Positions 1 to 10,200 of a DNA stretch of 64,000 nucleotides are shown piece after piece. The stretch lies in NCBI RefSeq assembly GCF_003048875.2, contig NZ_CP049264.1, forward strand, positions 1,922,001-1,986,000. The letters are read 5' to 3'. The stretch comes from Campylobacter concisus. Its GTDB lineage: Bacteria > Campylobacterota > Campylobacteria > Campylobacterales > Campylobacteraceae. The notes beneath the pieces are model-generated. The model did not search any database. It saw nothing but the letters and a program-made list of their open reading frames with translations, and was not told the origin of the DNA. A program made the translations under genes and the position numbers. The first letter of the stretch is position 1, and the number at the start of each line of letters is the position of its first letter.

Positions 1-613
1 CTCATTTACACCAGGCATAAACGACCTACTTTATGGCAATAGCGAGCACAATCTAATAAGCGTTGAAGAGAAGATGGCAAAAGGCAAAGTCGCTATCGAA
101 GCTCTTAAAAACTACAAAGAGGCTAAAAAAGCAAATGACGAGAGCTTGATGAAAAGCTCACTTTCAAATTTAGAGAGCAACCTAAATTTCTTAGGATATG
201 GCTATCTTAAGGACGCAAAAGATGCTGTGCCGCCAGTTGCACTTACATTTTATAGCTTCCACATCATGGTCGCACTTGGCACTTACTTCATAGCTCTTTT
301 TGTTATCACTCTTTATCTAAATCTCTCAAGAAAATATAAATTTGAAAACATAAGAGCATTTTTGTGGATCTGCCTCTTTACCATACCGCTTGGCTACATC
401 GCAGCTGAGGCTGGCTGGATAGTAGCAGAGGTCGGCCGTCAGCCATGGGCAATACAAGATCTCATGACCGTCGGCGTCGGAGCTACAAATTTATCTGACT
501 CAAATGTCAAAATTTCATTTATATTATTTGCTGTTTTATTTACGGTCTTGCTAATTGCCGAGATCAAGATCATGCTTAAGCAAATAAAGATAGGATTTAA
601 CGATCATGCATAG
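1..613 (+). CDS. cydA: cytochrome bd-type quinol oxidase subunit I, C-terminal part
   Basis: The reading frame is open from base 2 and runs to the stop at 613, so the gene begins upstream of the window. The visible 203 residues begin with SFTPGINDLL and contain two or three hydrophobic segments. The segment RAFLWICLFTIPLGYIAAEAGW followed by EVGRQPW is the highly conserved CydA C-terminal region near the heme-binding core, shown here as two adjoining stretches. Subunit I carries the hemes and oxidises quinol in the inner membrane during terminal respiration. It overlaps cydB by 8 bp, which indicates translational coupling. Whether it is a cyanide-insensitive CioA type cannot be decided from this C-terminal part. 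Confidence 0.93.
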   Translation, partial: SFTPGINDLLYGNSEHNLISVEEKMAKGKVAIEALKNYKEAKKANDESLMKSSLSNLESNLNFLGYGYLKDAKDAVPPVALTFYSFHIMVALGTYFIALFVITLYLNLSRKYKFENIRAFLWICLFTIPLGYIAAEAGWIVAEVGRQPWAIQDLMTVGVGATNLSDSNVKISFILFAVLFTVLLIAEIKIMLKQIKIGFNDHA

Positions 614-1730
614 TTTAAGCTTAGAAAATTTACAAATTTATTGGTGGTTTATAGTTAGCCTTCTTGGCGGACTTTTGGTATTTATGATGTTTGTTCAAGG
701 CGGTCAAACGCTCATCTTTAGCCTTGGCAAGGACGAGCTTAAAAAAGATATGCTCATAAATTCTATCGGTAGAAAATGGGAGCTTACATTTACGACGCTT
801 GTTATGTTTGGTGGCGCGTGCTTTGCGGCGTTCCCGCTATTTTACGCTACTAGTTTTGGTGGCGCTTACTGGGTTTGGCTGGCTATTTTATTTTGCTTTA
901 TCATCCAAGCTGTAAGCTACGAGTACCGCAAAAAGCCTGATAACTTCTTAGGCGCTAGGACTTATGAAATTTTCCTTTTCATAAATGGCTCGCTTGGTGT
1001 TATCCTTATTGGTATGGCGGTTAGTACATTCTTTAGCGGTAGTGACTTTGTGCTAAATGAGCACAACTTTGTCGAGTGGAAAACTCCATTTCGTGGTCTT
1101 GAAGCTTTATCAAATCCTTACTTGTACTTGCTTGGCATAGCGATGTTTTTCTTATCTCGCATAGGCGGCTGCTTATATCTTATGAACAACATCGCTGATG
1201 GCGAATTTATACAAAACGCTAGAAAACAGCTACTTGTTAATACCGTGCTATTCTTGCCATTTTTCCTAGGATTTCTTGCGTGGATACTTACAAAAGATGG
1301 CTTTGCATACGACGCAAACGGCGTAGTTAGCCTTGTTGCTTACAAATACGCTATAAATTTGATCGAGATGCCTATCGCTGGCGTGTTGCTACTTGTTGGC
1401 GTGCTTTTGGTGCTTGTTGGAATTTTCCAAGGAGCATTTACAAAAAGCATCCGTGGAATTTTTGCTTACGGCGTTGGCGTTACGCTAGCTGTGACCGCAC
1501 TATTTTTGATAACAGGACTAAATGGCACAGCATTTTATCCGTCATTTAGCGATCTTTCTAGCTCGCTAACTATCAAAAATGCAAGCTCAAGCCACTACAC
1601 ACTTGGCGTCATGGCCTATGTTAGCTTGCTAGTGCCTTTCGTGCTTGCTTATATCGTCGTAGTTTGGAGAGCGATAGATAGCAAGAAGATCACACAAGAT
1701 GAGATCAAAAACGATCATCACGCATACTAA
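606..1730 (+). CDS. cydB: cytochrome bd-type quinol oxidase subunit II
   Basis: This 374-residue protein has about eight or nine hydrophobic helices and opens with LQIYWWFIVSLLGGLLVFM, as CydB proteins do. The motif YEYRKKPDN after helix III is typical of the family. Length matches the usual 340-380 residues. CydB supports heme assembly and oxygen reduction with CydA in the inner membrane. The start overlaps the cydA stop by 8 bp. The stop is followed 9 bases later by a small membrane ORF that probably belongs to the same complex. Confidence 0.95.
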   Translation: MHSLSLENLQIYWWFIVSLLGGLLVFMMFVQGGQTLIFSLGKDELKKDMLINSIGRKWELTFTTLVMFGGACFAAFPLFYATSFGGAYWVWLAILFCFIIQAVSYEYRKKPDNFLGARTYEIFLFINGSLGVILIGMAVSTFFSGSDFVLNEHNFVEWKTPFRGLEALSNPYLYLLGIAMFFLSRIGGCLYLMNNIADGEFIQNARKQLLVNTVLFLPFFLGFLAWILTKDGFAYDANGVVSLVAYKYAINLIEMPIAGVLLLVGVLLVLVGIFQGAFTKSIRGIFAYGVGVTLAVTALFLITGLNGTAFYPSFSDLSSSLTIKNASSSHYTLGVMAYVSLLVPFVLAYIVVVWRAIDSKKITQDEIKNDHHAY

Positions 1731-1739
1731 GGATAAAAG

Positions 1740-1841
1740 ATGTTAGAAGCAGGAATTTTTTTGATACTTTGGCCAGTAACGCTATTTATTAGCTACAAAT
1801 TTGTTCTCTTTTCTCTTAAGAAATTTGACGCAAATAACTAA
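1740..1841 (+). CDS. 33-residue single-helix membrane protein, putative small bd-oxidase subunit
   Basis: A 33-codon ORF begins 9 bases after the cydB stop, with AGGAT upstream of its ATG. It encodes MLEAGIFLILWPVTLFISYK followed by a short basic-acidic tail ending FDANN. It forms one hydrophobic helix with a WP motif near the middle. Known bd oxidases carry a single-helix subunit of about 30-40 residues (CydX/CbdX), usually encoded right after cydB. Size, topology, position and the terminator immediately after it all fit that role. Sequence identity to CydX is not obvious, so the assignment rests mainly on context. Confidence 0.65.
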   Translation: MLEAGIFLILWPVTLFISYKFVLFSLKKFDANN

Positions 1842-1869
1842 AATTTAGGGGCGTTTCGCTCCTAAATTT
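1841..1869. terminator. terminator after the cyd operon
   Basis: An inverted repeat of 13 bp per arm (AAATTTAGGGGCG paired with CGCTCCTAAATTT, one G-T pair) with a TTT loop. It starts at the last base of the small membrane ORF. Confidence 0.8.
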
Positions 1870-1998
1870 ACTCTCTATATACTTTAAACAAAAATTTTAT
1901 ATTTATTTTTACCATTTAAGCCATACTTTACCTAAGTGTTATTTCTGCGTTAGTTTTGTGGAGTAAGATATCATTAAATTTCTACAAAAGGAGCGAAA

Positions 1999-3768
1999 AT
2001 GAGCAAGAATTTCTTAGGTTCTGTTGCCCTTGCGGCTGTTTTGATTAGTGGTATTAGTGTAGGCGTCACGCCACTGGAGGCTGGTGTCTTGGCTCATCAC
2101 GTGAAGGTTCAAGGCGAGCTTGGATCAGTCTTTATAAACCCTTACGACGTATCTCCGCTAACTGCTGTCATCGATAGAGCCGGCAAAGACATCAAAGATA
2201 TCCACGTCAAAGTAAAAGGCAAGCCAGATGGCGGCATAGATATCGACTACAACGTCTCAGAGCATGCCTTACTCACGCATGATGGTGTGCCTATTTGGGG
2301 ACTTTATCCCGACTATCTAAACGAGGTCGTGCTTAGTTATACATTTAACGGAGCTAAAAAGGTTGAGACATATAAAATTTACGCCCAACCTATCGTCACA
2401 TATAGCCGTGATTTTAGATTCTCACACATGCAAAAAACTCACGTCAAAAAGGTCGATCCTGCCTTTAAAAACAGGCTCTATCTCATAAACAACACGATCA
2501 CAAGCATCTATAAACCGCTTGATTGGAAAAATGGTGGAGCTGCTAGCTGGAACGACTTTACCGAAAACTACATCGTAGATACCAAAGGTGAGGTCAGATG
2601 GTACCTTGACTATCAGAAATTTTACGACCGTAGCGAGAGAAGAGTGATGGATGGGGGTATGATGATGGGCTTTCATCAGCTAAAAAACGGCGATATCAGC
2701 TTTGGCATGGCTCAAAGATATCTTAGATATGATCTAATGGGAAAAGAAATTTACAACCGCCCACTACCTAGAGGCTACATCGACCTAAGCCACGAGGTGA
2801 TGCCACTAAAAGATGATCACGCACTTCTTAGAGTAGCAAAATACAACTATCATCACAAAAATGGCAAAATTTCTCATACCATAAGAGACCACATCATCGA
2901 GGTCGATAACACTGGCAAGGTGGTTGAAGAGTGGGATCTAAATGAAATTTTTGGCAACAACGTTTATCGTAGCAACCTCATAAAAGCACTTGATGCTAGG
3001 GCTGTTTGCCTAAATATCGACATGGACGCAAAAGAGATCAAGATAAGCGACGATCAGCCATTTGGCGATGTCACCTCCACTGGCACAGGCAGAAACTGGG
3101 CGCATGTAAATTCTATCTCATACGATGAGAGCGATGATAGCATCATCCTTTCGCTTCGTCACCAAGGCATCGTAAAGATAGGACGAGATAAAAAAGTAAA
3201 ATGGATATTAGCCTCGCCTGAGGGCTGGAGCGAGGACTTTAAAGCAAAAGTGCTAACTCCAGTAGATAGTAAAGGCAACAAGATAAAATGTGAAAACTCA
3301 AAATGCGAGGGCGAATTTGACTGGTCATGGACACAGCACACCGCATGGCTAACGCCAAGATACGAAAACAAGGGCGACATAAAACATATAAGCGTCTTTG
3401 ACAATGGCGACGGCAGGGGCATGGAGCAGCCAGCCTTTAAAGAGGACAAATACTCCCGTGCGGTTGAATACAAGATAGATGAGAAAAAGGGCACGGTTGA
3501 GCAGACTTGGCAGTTTGGCAAGGAGCGTGGATTTGACTTTTATAGCGCAGTCACTAGCAATGTCGAGTGGCAAAAGGATAAAAGCACCTACTTTATCTCA
3601 AGCTCAAATGTAAATTTACTTCGCCCTGACAAGACTATCAAAATGGTCTTAGTCGAGATCGACCCAAAGACAAATGATATAAAATTTGAGATGGATGTGG
3701 ATTCTGCATCAAGAGATGATGTCGCTTATAGAGCGATGGTTATCGATCCAGAAGTGTTTAGTTATTAA
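1999..3768 (+). CDS. assT: periplasmic arylsulfate sulfotransferase
   Basis: This 589-residue protein has a signal peptide over roughly residues 1-28. Members of this family move sulfate between phenolic compounds in the periplasm without PAPS. The active-site residues of E. coli AssT align at a constant offset: His265 (SHEVM), His369 and Asn371 (WAHVN), Arg387 (SLRHQG), and the sulfated histidine His447 (WTQHTAW). A nearby cysteine pair, Cys431 and Cys436, matches the single disulfide of the E. coli enzyme. That bond is made by DsbL/DsbI in uropathogenic E. coli, and a DsbI/DsbA pair lies at 41065-42350. The start has a strong ribosome site, AAAGGAG. In C. jejuni the equivalent gene is called astA. 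Confidence 0.93.
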   Translation: MSKNFLGSVALAAVLISGISVGVTPLEAGVLAHHVKVQGELGSVFINPYDVSPLTAVIDRAGKDIKDIHVKVKGKPDGGIDIDYNVSEHALLTHDGVPIWGLYPDYLNEVVLSYTFNGAKKVETYKIYAQPIVTYSRDFRFSHMQKTHVKKVDPAFKNRLYLINNTITSIYKPLDWKNGGAASWNDFTENYIVDTKGEVRWYLDYQKFYDRSERRVMDGGMMMGFHQLKNGDISFGMAQRYLRYDLMGKEIYNRPLPRGYIDLSHEVMPLKDDHALLRVAKYNYHHKNGKISHTIRDHIIEVDNTGKVVEEWDLNEIFGNNVYRSNLIKALDARAVCLNIDMDAKEIKISDDQPFGDVTSTGTGRNWAHVNSISYDESDDSIILSLRHQGIVKIGRDKKVKWILASPEGWSEDFKAKVLTPVDSKGNKIKCENSKCEGEFDWSWTQHTAWLTPRYENKGDIKHISVFDNGDGRGMEQPAFKEDKYSRAVEYKIDEKKGTVEQTWQFGKERGFDFYSAVTSNVEWQKDKSTYFISSSNVNLLRPDKTIKMVLVEIDPKTNDIKFEMDVDSASRDDVAYRAMVIDPEVFSY

Positions 3769-3773
3769 ATTTT

Positions 3774-3796
3774 GGTGTGAGACCCCCTCTCACACC
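3774..3796. terminator. terminator after assT
   Basis: Stem GGTGTGAGA / TCTCACACC (9 bp) with a CCCCC loop, between the converging assT and the small minus-strand gene. Confidence 0.8.
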
Positions 3797-3803
3797 TAGT
3801 GTA

Positions 3804-4154
3804 TTAGTTATTATTTTGAAATTTATAAATTTCTTCTTTGACGCTAGTTAGGTCAAAATTTATCGCTCGCTCTAGCTCTAGCAAGCTTACATCTTTGTCT
3901 ATCTCAAGAGCTATCGCTATCTCGTTTAGCTCTTTTGCTTCCTCATTTGCGAGGATCGCACTCTTAAAACTAGCCTCATCTATCTGGCCAAATTTTAAAA
4001 AGATCGATTTAAATTTATCTTTTAAAATTTCTCTACTTAGCTTTTTATCTTCTAAAGCCTTCTTCGTGCCGCCATTTCTGTTACAGGTTCTAAATATAAA
4101 ATCTATTGTTTCATTTACTTCATCGAGTAAATTTTTTGTCTTCTCGCTTTGCAT
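3804..4154 (-). CDS. hypothetical small helical protein
   Basis: This 116-residue cytoplasmic protein starts MQSEKTKNLLDEVNETIDF and has no signal peptide or membrane segment. It is rich in Lys and Glu and is predicted by eye to be mostly helical. The ATG at 4154 was chosen because AAGGGAG lies 5 bases upstream. An in-frame TTG 30 bases earlier falls in the terminator of the giant gene A and lacks a ribosome site. The segment FIFRTCNRNGGTKKALEDKK has no family assignment I recognise. It lies directly downstream of gene A but behind its terminator, so it is probably transcribed mostly from another start. Confidence 0.6.
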   Translation of the reverse strand: MQSEKTKNLLDEVNETIDFIFRTCNRNGGTKKALEDKKLSREILKDKFKSIFLKFGQIDEASFKSAILANEEAKELNEIAIALEIDKDVSLLELERAINFDLTSVKEEIYKFQNNN

Positions 4155-4183
4155 ACAAACTCCCTTCACCGCAAACAAATTCA

Positions 4184-4210
4184 AAGCAAGGCAGACTCCC
4201 TGCCTTGCTT
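4184..4210. terminator. terminator of giant adhesin gene A
   Basis: Perfect 11-bp stem AAGCAAGGCAG / CTGCCTTGCTT with a 5-base loop, 12 bases beyond the stop of gene A on the minus strand. Confidence 0.85.
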
Positions 4211-4221
4211 ATATTTTTAGA

Positions 4222-7200
4222 CTAGATAACGTGGATCTCGTCTTTGATTTGAATAGTTACGGTGTTGTTTGTATATGTTGTGTAACCATCTTCTGAAGCA
4301 CCTTGATGCCATCCATTGCCTTTTAGATCAACTGTATCACCTTTATCGCCTGTGATTTTTAGCGTATGTTTATCATCAGTCACATCTAGGACATCTTTGA
4401 TACTAACTTCTAGGGTAGTATTTTTAGCACCAGATATATCAAGCTCTTCAAAATTCTTAGCATGATATGAAACATGTTTTAGATCTATAGTATCTTCTGG
4501 ACTAGATATGATTAGCTTATCATAGCCTTTGCCACCATCAAGGGCACCTTTATCATCTACGCCACTAATTACATGTGCTGCTTTGATAGTTAGAGTATCA
4601 TCGCCATTGCCTAGATCTATCTTAGCTTTATCTATAGCATCACCTTTGATAGTTACGCTATCGTTGCCATCGCCAGTTGAAATTCCAACTTTGGTAAATA
4701 TAGTATTTGCTACTGTATCTCCTACTATCACAGTGTCATTACCTGCACCTGTGATGATCTTAGCACCATTAGCAACATCGTCTTTGATCTCTATATAGTC
4801 ATCGCCTTTACCAGATATAACAGTAGAGTGATCAAGATCTGCAGCCACAATTAATCTATTATTACCATCGCCTAGATCTATCTTAGAGTCCATATTTATC
4901 CAACCCCAGCCATTACCGCTCTTATGGATATTTACTACATCATCACCAGAGCCAAGTGTAAATTCTGCTTTATGAGTTATAGTTTTGACATCTATCTCAT
5001 AGTTATCATTACCATTTAGTTGTGGTTGCAACTCAGTAGAAGCTTTTAGTACTGGTCCGTGTCCTTCTAGCCATAAGCCTGTATCATTATCTCCATAGAT
5101 AGCTTCAGCATTGATCTTTGTATTTTTAACAGGATCAGCTGGCTTATCACTAAAGTCAAATACTAGATCTTCACTTGCTTGTTTGCCCATATTTCCAGCT
5201 TCATCTACTAAATAAGCTTTAGCGCTTAGGTTAAAGCCATTAGCTGTTTTACCAAAAGGTATTAACTCTTTTGATGGATAGGTAATGTTTGCAACAGAAG
5301 TTAGATCCACATATCCTCTCTTAAGATCAAGTTCTGTAATAGTTATTGGTTCTTTAACAACACCTTTATTCCATGCTCCAACATTTGAATGAACTTCATA
5401 ATATAGCTTATCGCCAACTTTAATTAAGCCTTGATCAACTGCCTCTTTTGAGAATCTAGCGCAGCAATATATAACGTTATTTTCGTTAGATATATTATCG
5501 CTCCAGCTATATTTACCATCATGGTTTTTATCACCAAGATAATCAATCCTTAAATCAACTATCTTAGTATCAACTGTTACATTAGCTACATATTCAAGGC
5601 TAGTGTTACCAGCTTTATCTACTGCTTGGTATGAGATTATATGCTCACCATCGCTAAGAGGATTAGTGATCTTGTATTCCCAATGACCATTTTTATCAGC
5701 TTTAGTGGTAACCTCATTCTCATGATGCTCACCATATTTTATGATGATTACAGATCCAGCCTCTGCTGTGCCTTTTAGAAGTGGAGTATTGTCATTAGTA
5801 AATTTGTCTTTGACGTTTCCTGTAAAATCAACTACATCGTTGGTTTTTACATTATCTTCGATACTTGTCAAAGTTACCTCAGGCGCTGTAGTATCAACTG
5901 TTACAGTGATTGGACTTGAAGACTCACTCTCTTTGCCAAATACATTTTTAGCAATTGCTGTGATCTTATAGTCGCCATCAGCCCATGGAGAATTCTCCTT
6001 TGGTTCGTAGTGCCAATTACCGTTAACATCCACTGAGATATTATCAGCAATTACTGTATCGCCATTTTTAAGAGTGATGGTTGTGCCAGCTTCAGCTTTA
6101 CCTACCAACGTAGGGGTTTTGTCATTTGTTATAGCTATAGTTCCTTCTAAGACATTACCAGTTGTATCTCCAGCGTTTATGTCGGTTGGGTTCTTTGGAT
6201 CTATGCCATACTCATTATCTAGAACTGCTATGATAGTTGGAGCTTTTGGAGCAAAACCTACTATTTTTACTGCATCCATAGAACCTTCACTTACATTACC
6301 TGCATCATCGACTAGTCTATAAGATGGAGTTTGGAAGCCTCTTGATTTTGGCATATCGATGCTAAATTCATCTCTTTCTATAAAGCCTTTAGCTATATCT
6401 TGCGCAGTTACTTTAAAGATATCTGTCCAAGTTTTAGCGTCGCTTCCAAGAATTTGAACCCTATCGCCTGCTTTTACAGTATTTTCTGGGATGTCGATAA
6501 CCCATTTAAGCTTGCCATCTTTTAGAGCTGAAGCATCAGCTATGTCTATCTTCTTATCGCTATTTATATCAGTTGTTATCTTAACTGTTGGAGCGCCAAT
6601 AGTTGTATCAACATCTACACTTGACCACTCTGATACAGCGCTTCTGTTGCCTGCTCTATCGGTTGTTTGAACTTTAAGAGTATGTACTCCATCTTCTAGT
6701 GCAGCATGCACTTCGCCACCCCAGTTTAAGTTTGCCTCAAATGTATATTCCCAGTTGCCGTCTTTATCAGCTGTAACTGTTACTTCTTTGCCATCTTTAA
6801 ATACTAGTTTATCATCTACCATTATCTTAACAGTTGAGAATGCCTCAGCTGTACCTTTTAGAGTTGGCAAGTTGTCATTTGTAAGAGCATTTTTAACATT
6901 ACCCACAACACCACCAGCAACATCATCGATGATCTCAGTTATAACTGGCTGTGTAGTGCTTATATCAACATTTACAGTTGCAACATTTGATGGATTGCTA
7001 ACATTACCAGCTTTATCAGTTGCGATAGCTACTACATTATACTCGCCCTCAGCAAGTGGAGATTTTGGAGTAAATTCCCAGTTACCATTTGCATCAGCTT
7101 TTATAATGATGTCTTTGTTAATAATGTCATTGCCATTTTTAAGAACGATAGTTGAACCAGCCTCAGCTGTACCTTTAAATGTCGGTGTAGTGTCATTTGT

Positions 7201-10200
7201 AAAGCCGTCATTTACACCAAGTATATTTCCGCCATTTTCAACACCACCCCACCAGTTATCTGTTACTGCAGTGATAACTGGAGCATCGATATGAGTATCA
7301 ACGTCTATGCTTACTAGAGCAGATGGTTGGCTATTGTTACCAGCTACGTCAGTCGCTTGAGCTTCGAAGTTGTGGTGTCCATCGCTTAGTTTAGGTGTTG
7401 TAAATTCCCAGTTGCCATCTTTATCAGCTACTGCAGTCCAGTTGCTGATAACTTCACCATTCTCAAATCTATAACTACCTCTACCATCGATCTTGATCTC
7501 AACAGTCGCAAATGGCTCAGCTGTGCCTTTTAGAGTTGGAGTATTGTCGTTAGTTAAGCCACCCTTAACATCACCATTTTCTACGCCACCAGCTACATTA
7601 TCAATGATCTTAGTGATGACTGGTTCATCAGAGTGAAGATCGATCTTGATAGTTGCAGCATCTGAAGGAGCGCTTACTTTACCAGCTGCATTTGTTGCAG
7701 TTGCTGTTATGCTGTAATCACCCTGAGCAAGTGGAGTTTTTGGAGTAAATTCCCATGATCCATTAGCTTTTACAGGGATATCATCAGCGATAACATCATT
7801 ACCATTTTTAAGAGTGATAGTTGTGCCTGGTTTTGCTGTGCCTTTAAATGTAGGCGTGCTATCATTTGTTAAGCCACCTTTAACGTCTTCGTTAAATTTA
7901 CCACCCCTTTGATCATCAATTATTTCTGTGATAACTGGAGCTTCTGGAGCTTTAGTATTCTCACTATCTTCACCTATCACCTTGCTATCCTTGCCTGGGT
8001 TGTTAGGGTTATTTGGATTGATGATCTCTGCTGTTACATTGTTATCTTTGCCTGGGTTTAGATCAACTGGGATATCAATCTTACCTTTATCGATATCATC
8101 TTGATTGATTGGTTTTTCAGTCTTTTTGCCATTGTCATCAGTAACAACTACTTTATCACCTGGTTTTACTGAACCATCTTTTGGTATAGTAACTTCTACT
8201 GTTGTTTTACCAGCATCTTTATCACCAGCTTTGTTTTCATCATCAGAAATTTTGCCATCTTTGTTTGTATCTTCTGGGAATTTAATTTCTGGGTTGCTTG
8301 GTTTTCTGCTAAATTCGCTGTCAAGTTGTACGTTAGCATGTATAGCTGTGCTTTGGTTACCAACTAGATCGACTATTCTATAGCTTGGGCTTTCGAAGTG
8401 TTTTCCTGATAAAGTTGCTTCGTATTCAAAGCTTTTACCTAGATCGTCATTTGATAAGACTTTTTCGGTCTTCCACCTACCATCTTTTCCAAGTACTTGA
8501 AGAACATCACCTGCGCTTACAGTGCCATCTTTTGGTATCTCTACTTCCCAGTGGATCTTACTATCTTTTAAATTCTTAGCTTCATCTACGCTTAGAACTC
8601 CATTGTTATCTGCATCTTCTTTTATAGATACTTTTGGAGCGCCGATAGTTGTATCAACTTCTAGTGCTGAAGTTGCTTCGCTAGTGTTGCCAGCTGCATC
8701 TGTCACTACTGCTTTTATAACGTGAACACGGCCAACAAGATCTGCTAGTGGCTCTTTATAGTCGCTTGGTTTAAATTCCCAGTTACCATCTTTGTCAGCT
8801 GTGGCTCTACCAAACTCTTTATTATTATCATAAAGAACTACTTCTTGATTTGCATCAGCTGTACCCTTTATAGTTGGCTTGTTGTCATTTGTGTTAGTGC
8901 CTGCAACATTGCCTTTATAAACGCCACCCTCTACGTTATCAATGATACCTGTGATCTTGACATTTGGAGCTGTAAAGTCTGAGTCTATGCTACCAGATAC
9001 TTCTTTACTAGCATTACCTGCTTGATCAACGATCTTAGCTGTTACGCTTGAAGCTTTGCCATCAACAACTGGTACTTTGATCTCTACATATCCAGTTACT
9101 CTGTCATTGTAAGTAATAGTATGTGTTTTTTCCTCACCATTTATAGTGTAGTGGATCACATCATTTTCTTCAGCATCACCTGGGACAGAAATTTGAGCTT
9201 TTGTGCTAGTGCTATCACCATCTTTGCTATTTTCAGCTTTATTTAGCTTGCCATCTTTTGGATTTACATCTTCAACAAATGTGATTGTTGGTTCTGATGG
9301 AGCTATTAGATCAGCATTAACTACTACAACCTCTGAGAAGTCTGAGATATTTCCTGCTTTATCTTGTGCTCTTGTAGTATATTTATACTCACCATCTCCT
9401 AGTTCAGGTAGTTCAAATTTCCAACCACCATGATTATCAGCTGTGACTGTTCCTATAGCTGTTTTCTCGCCATTTAGCTCACTAATCTCATATATAGTGA
9501 TAACTGAATCAGGCTCAGCATATCCTTCAAGAGTTGGTGTGCTGTCATTTGTTAGAGCAACTTTTGTTTTAGCGTCTAAAACGTTGCCAGTTTGGCTATC
9601 TACATTGTCATTTACAGCGTCTATTACAGGAGCATCTGCAAATGTATCAACATCAAGTGAAACTCTATCAGATGTTGATTTGTTGCCTACTTTATCTGTA
9701 GCAACTGCTTCAAAGTAGTGCTCTCCATCACTCATAGCTTCAGTTGGAGTAAAGCTCCATTTGCCATTAGCGTCAGCTGTTACTTTACCAACTAGAGTTT
9801 TTTCTGTGGTTGTGTAGAAGCTCTCATAAATTTCTACTGTTGCGCCTGGTGCTGCACTACCTTTGAATGTTGGTAGGTTATCGTTTGTTAAATGACCTTT
9901 TACATCAAGAACGTTACCAACTTTAGTATCTTCTCCATAGCCCTTAACATCATCAATGATCTCATCAATTGTTACTTTAACAGTGCTTGAAGCCTCACCT
10001 ATCACCTTGCTATCCTTGCCTGGGTTGTTAGGGTTATTTGGATTGATGATCTCTGCTGTTACATTGTTATCTTTGCCTGGGTTTAGATCAACTGGGATAT
10101 CAATCTTACCTTTATCGATATCATCTTGATTGATTGGTTTTTCAGTCTTTTTGCCATTGTCATCAGTAACAACTACTTTATCACCTGGTTTTACTGAACC

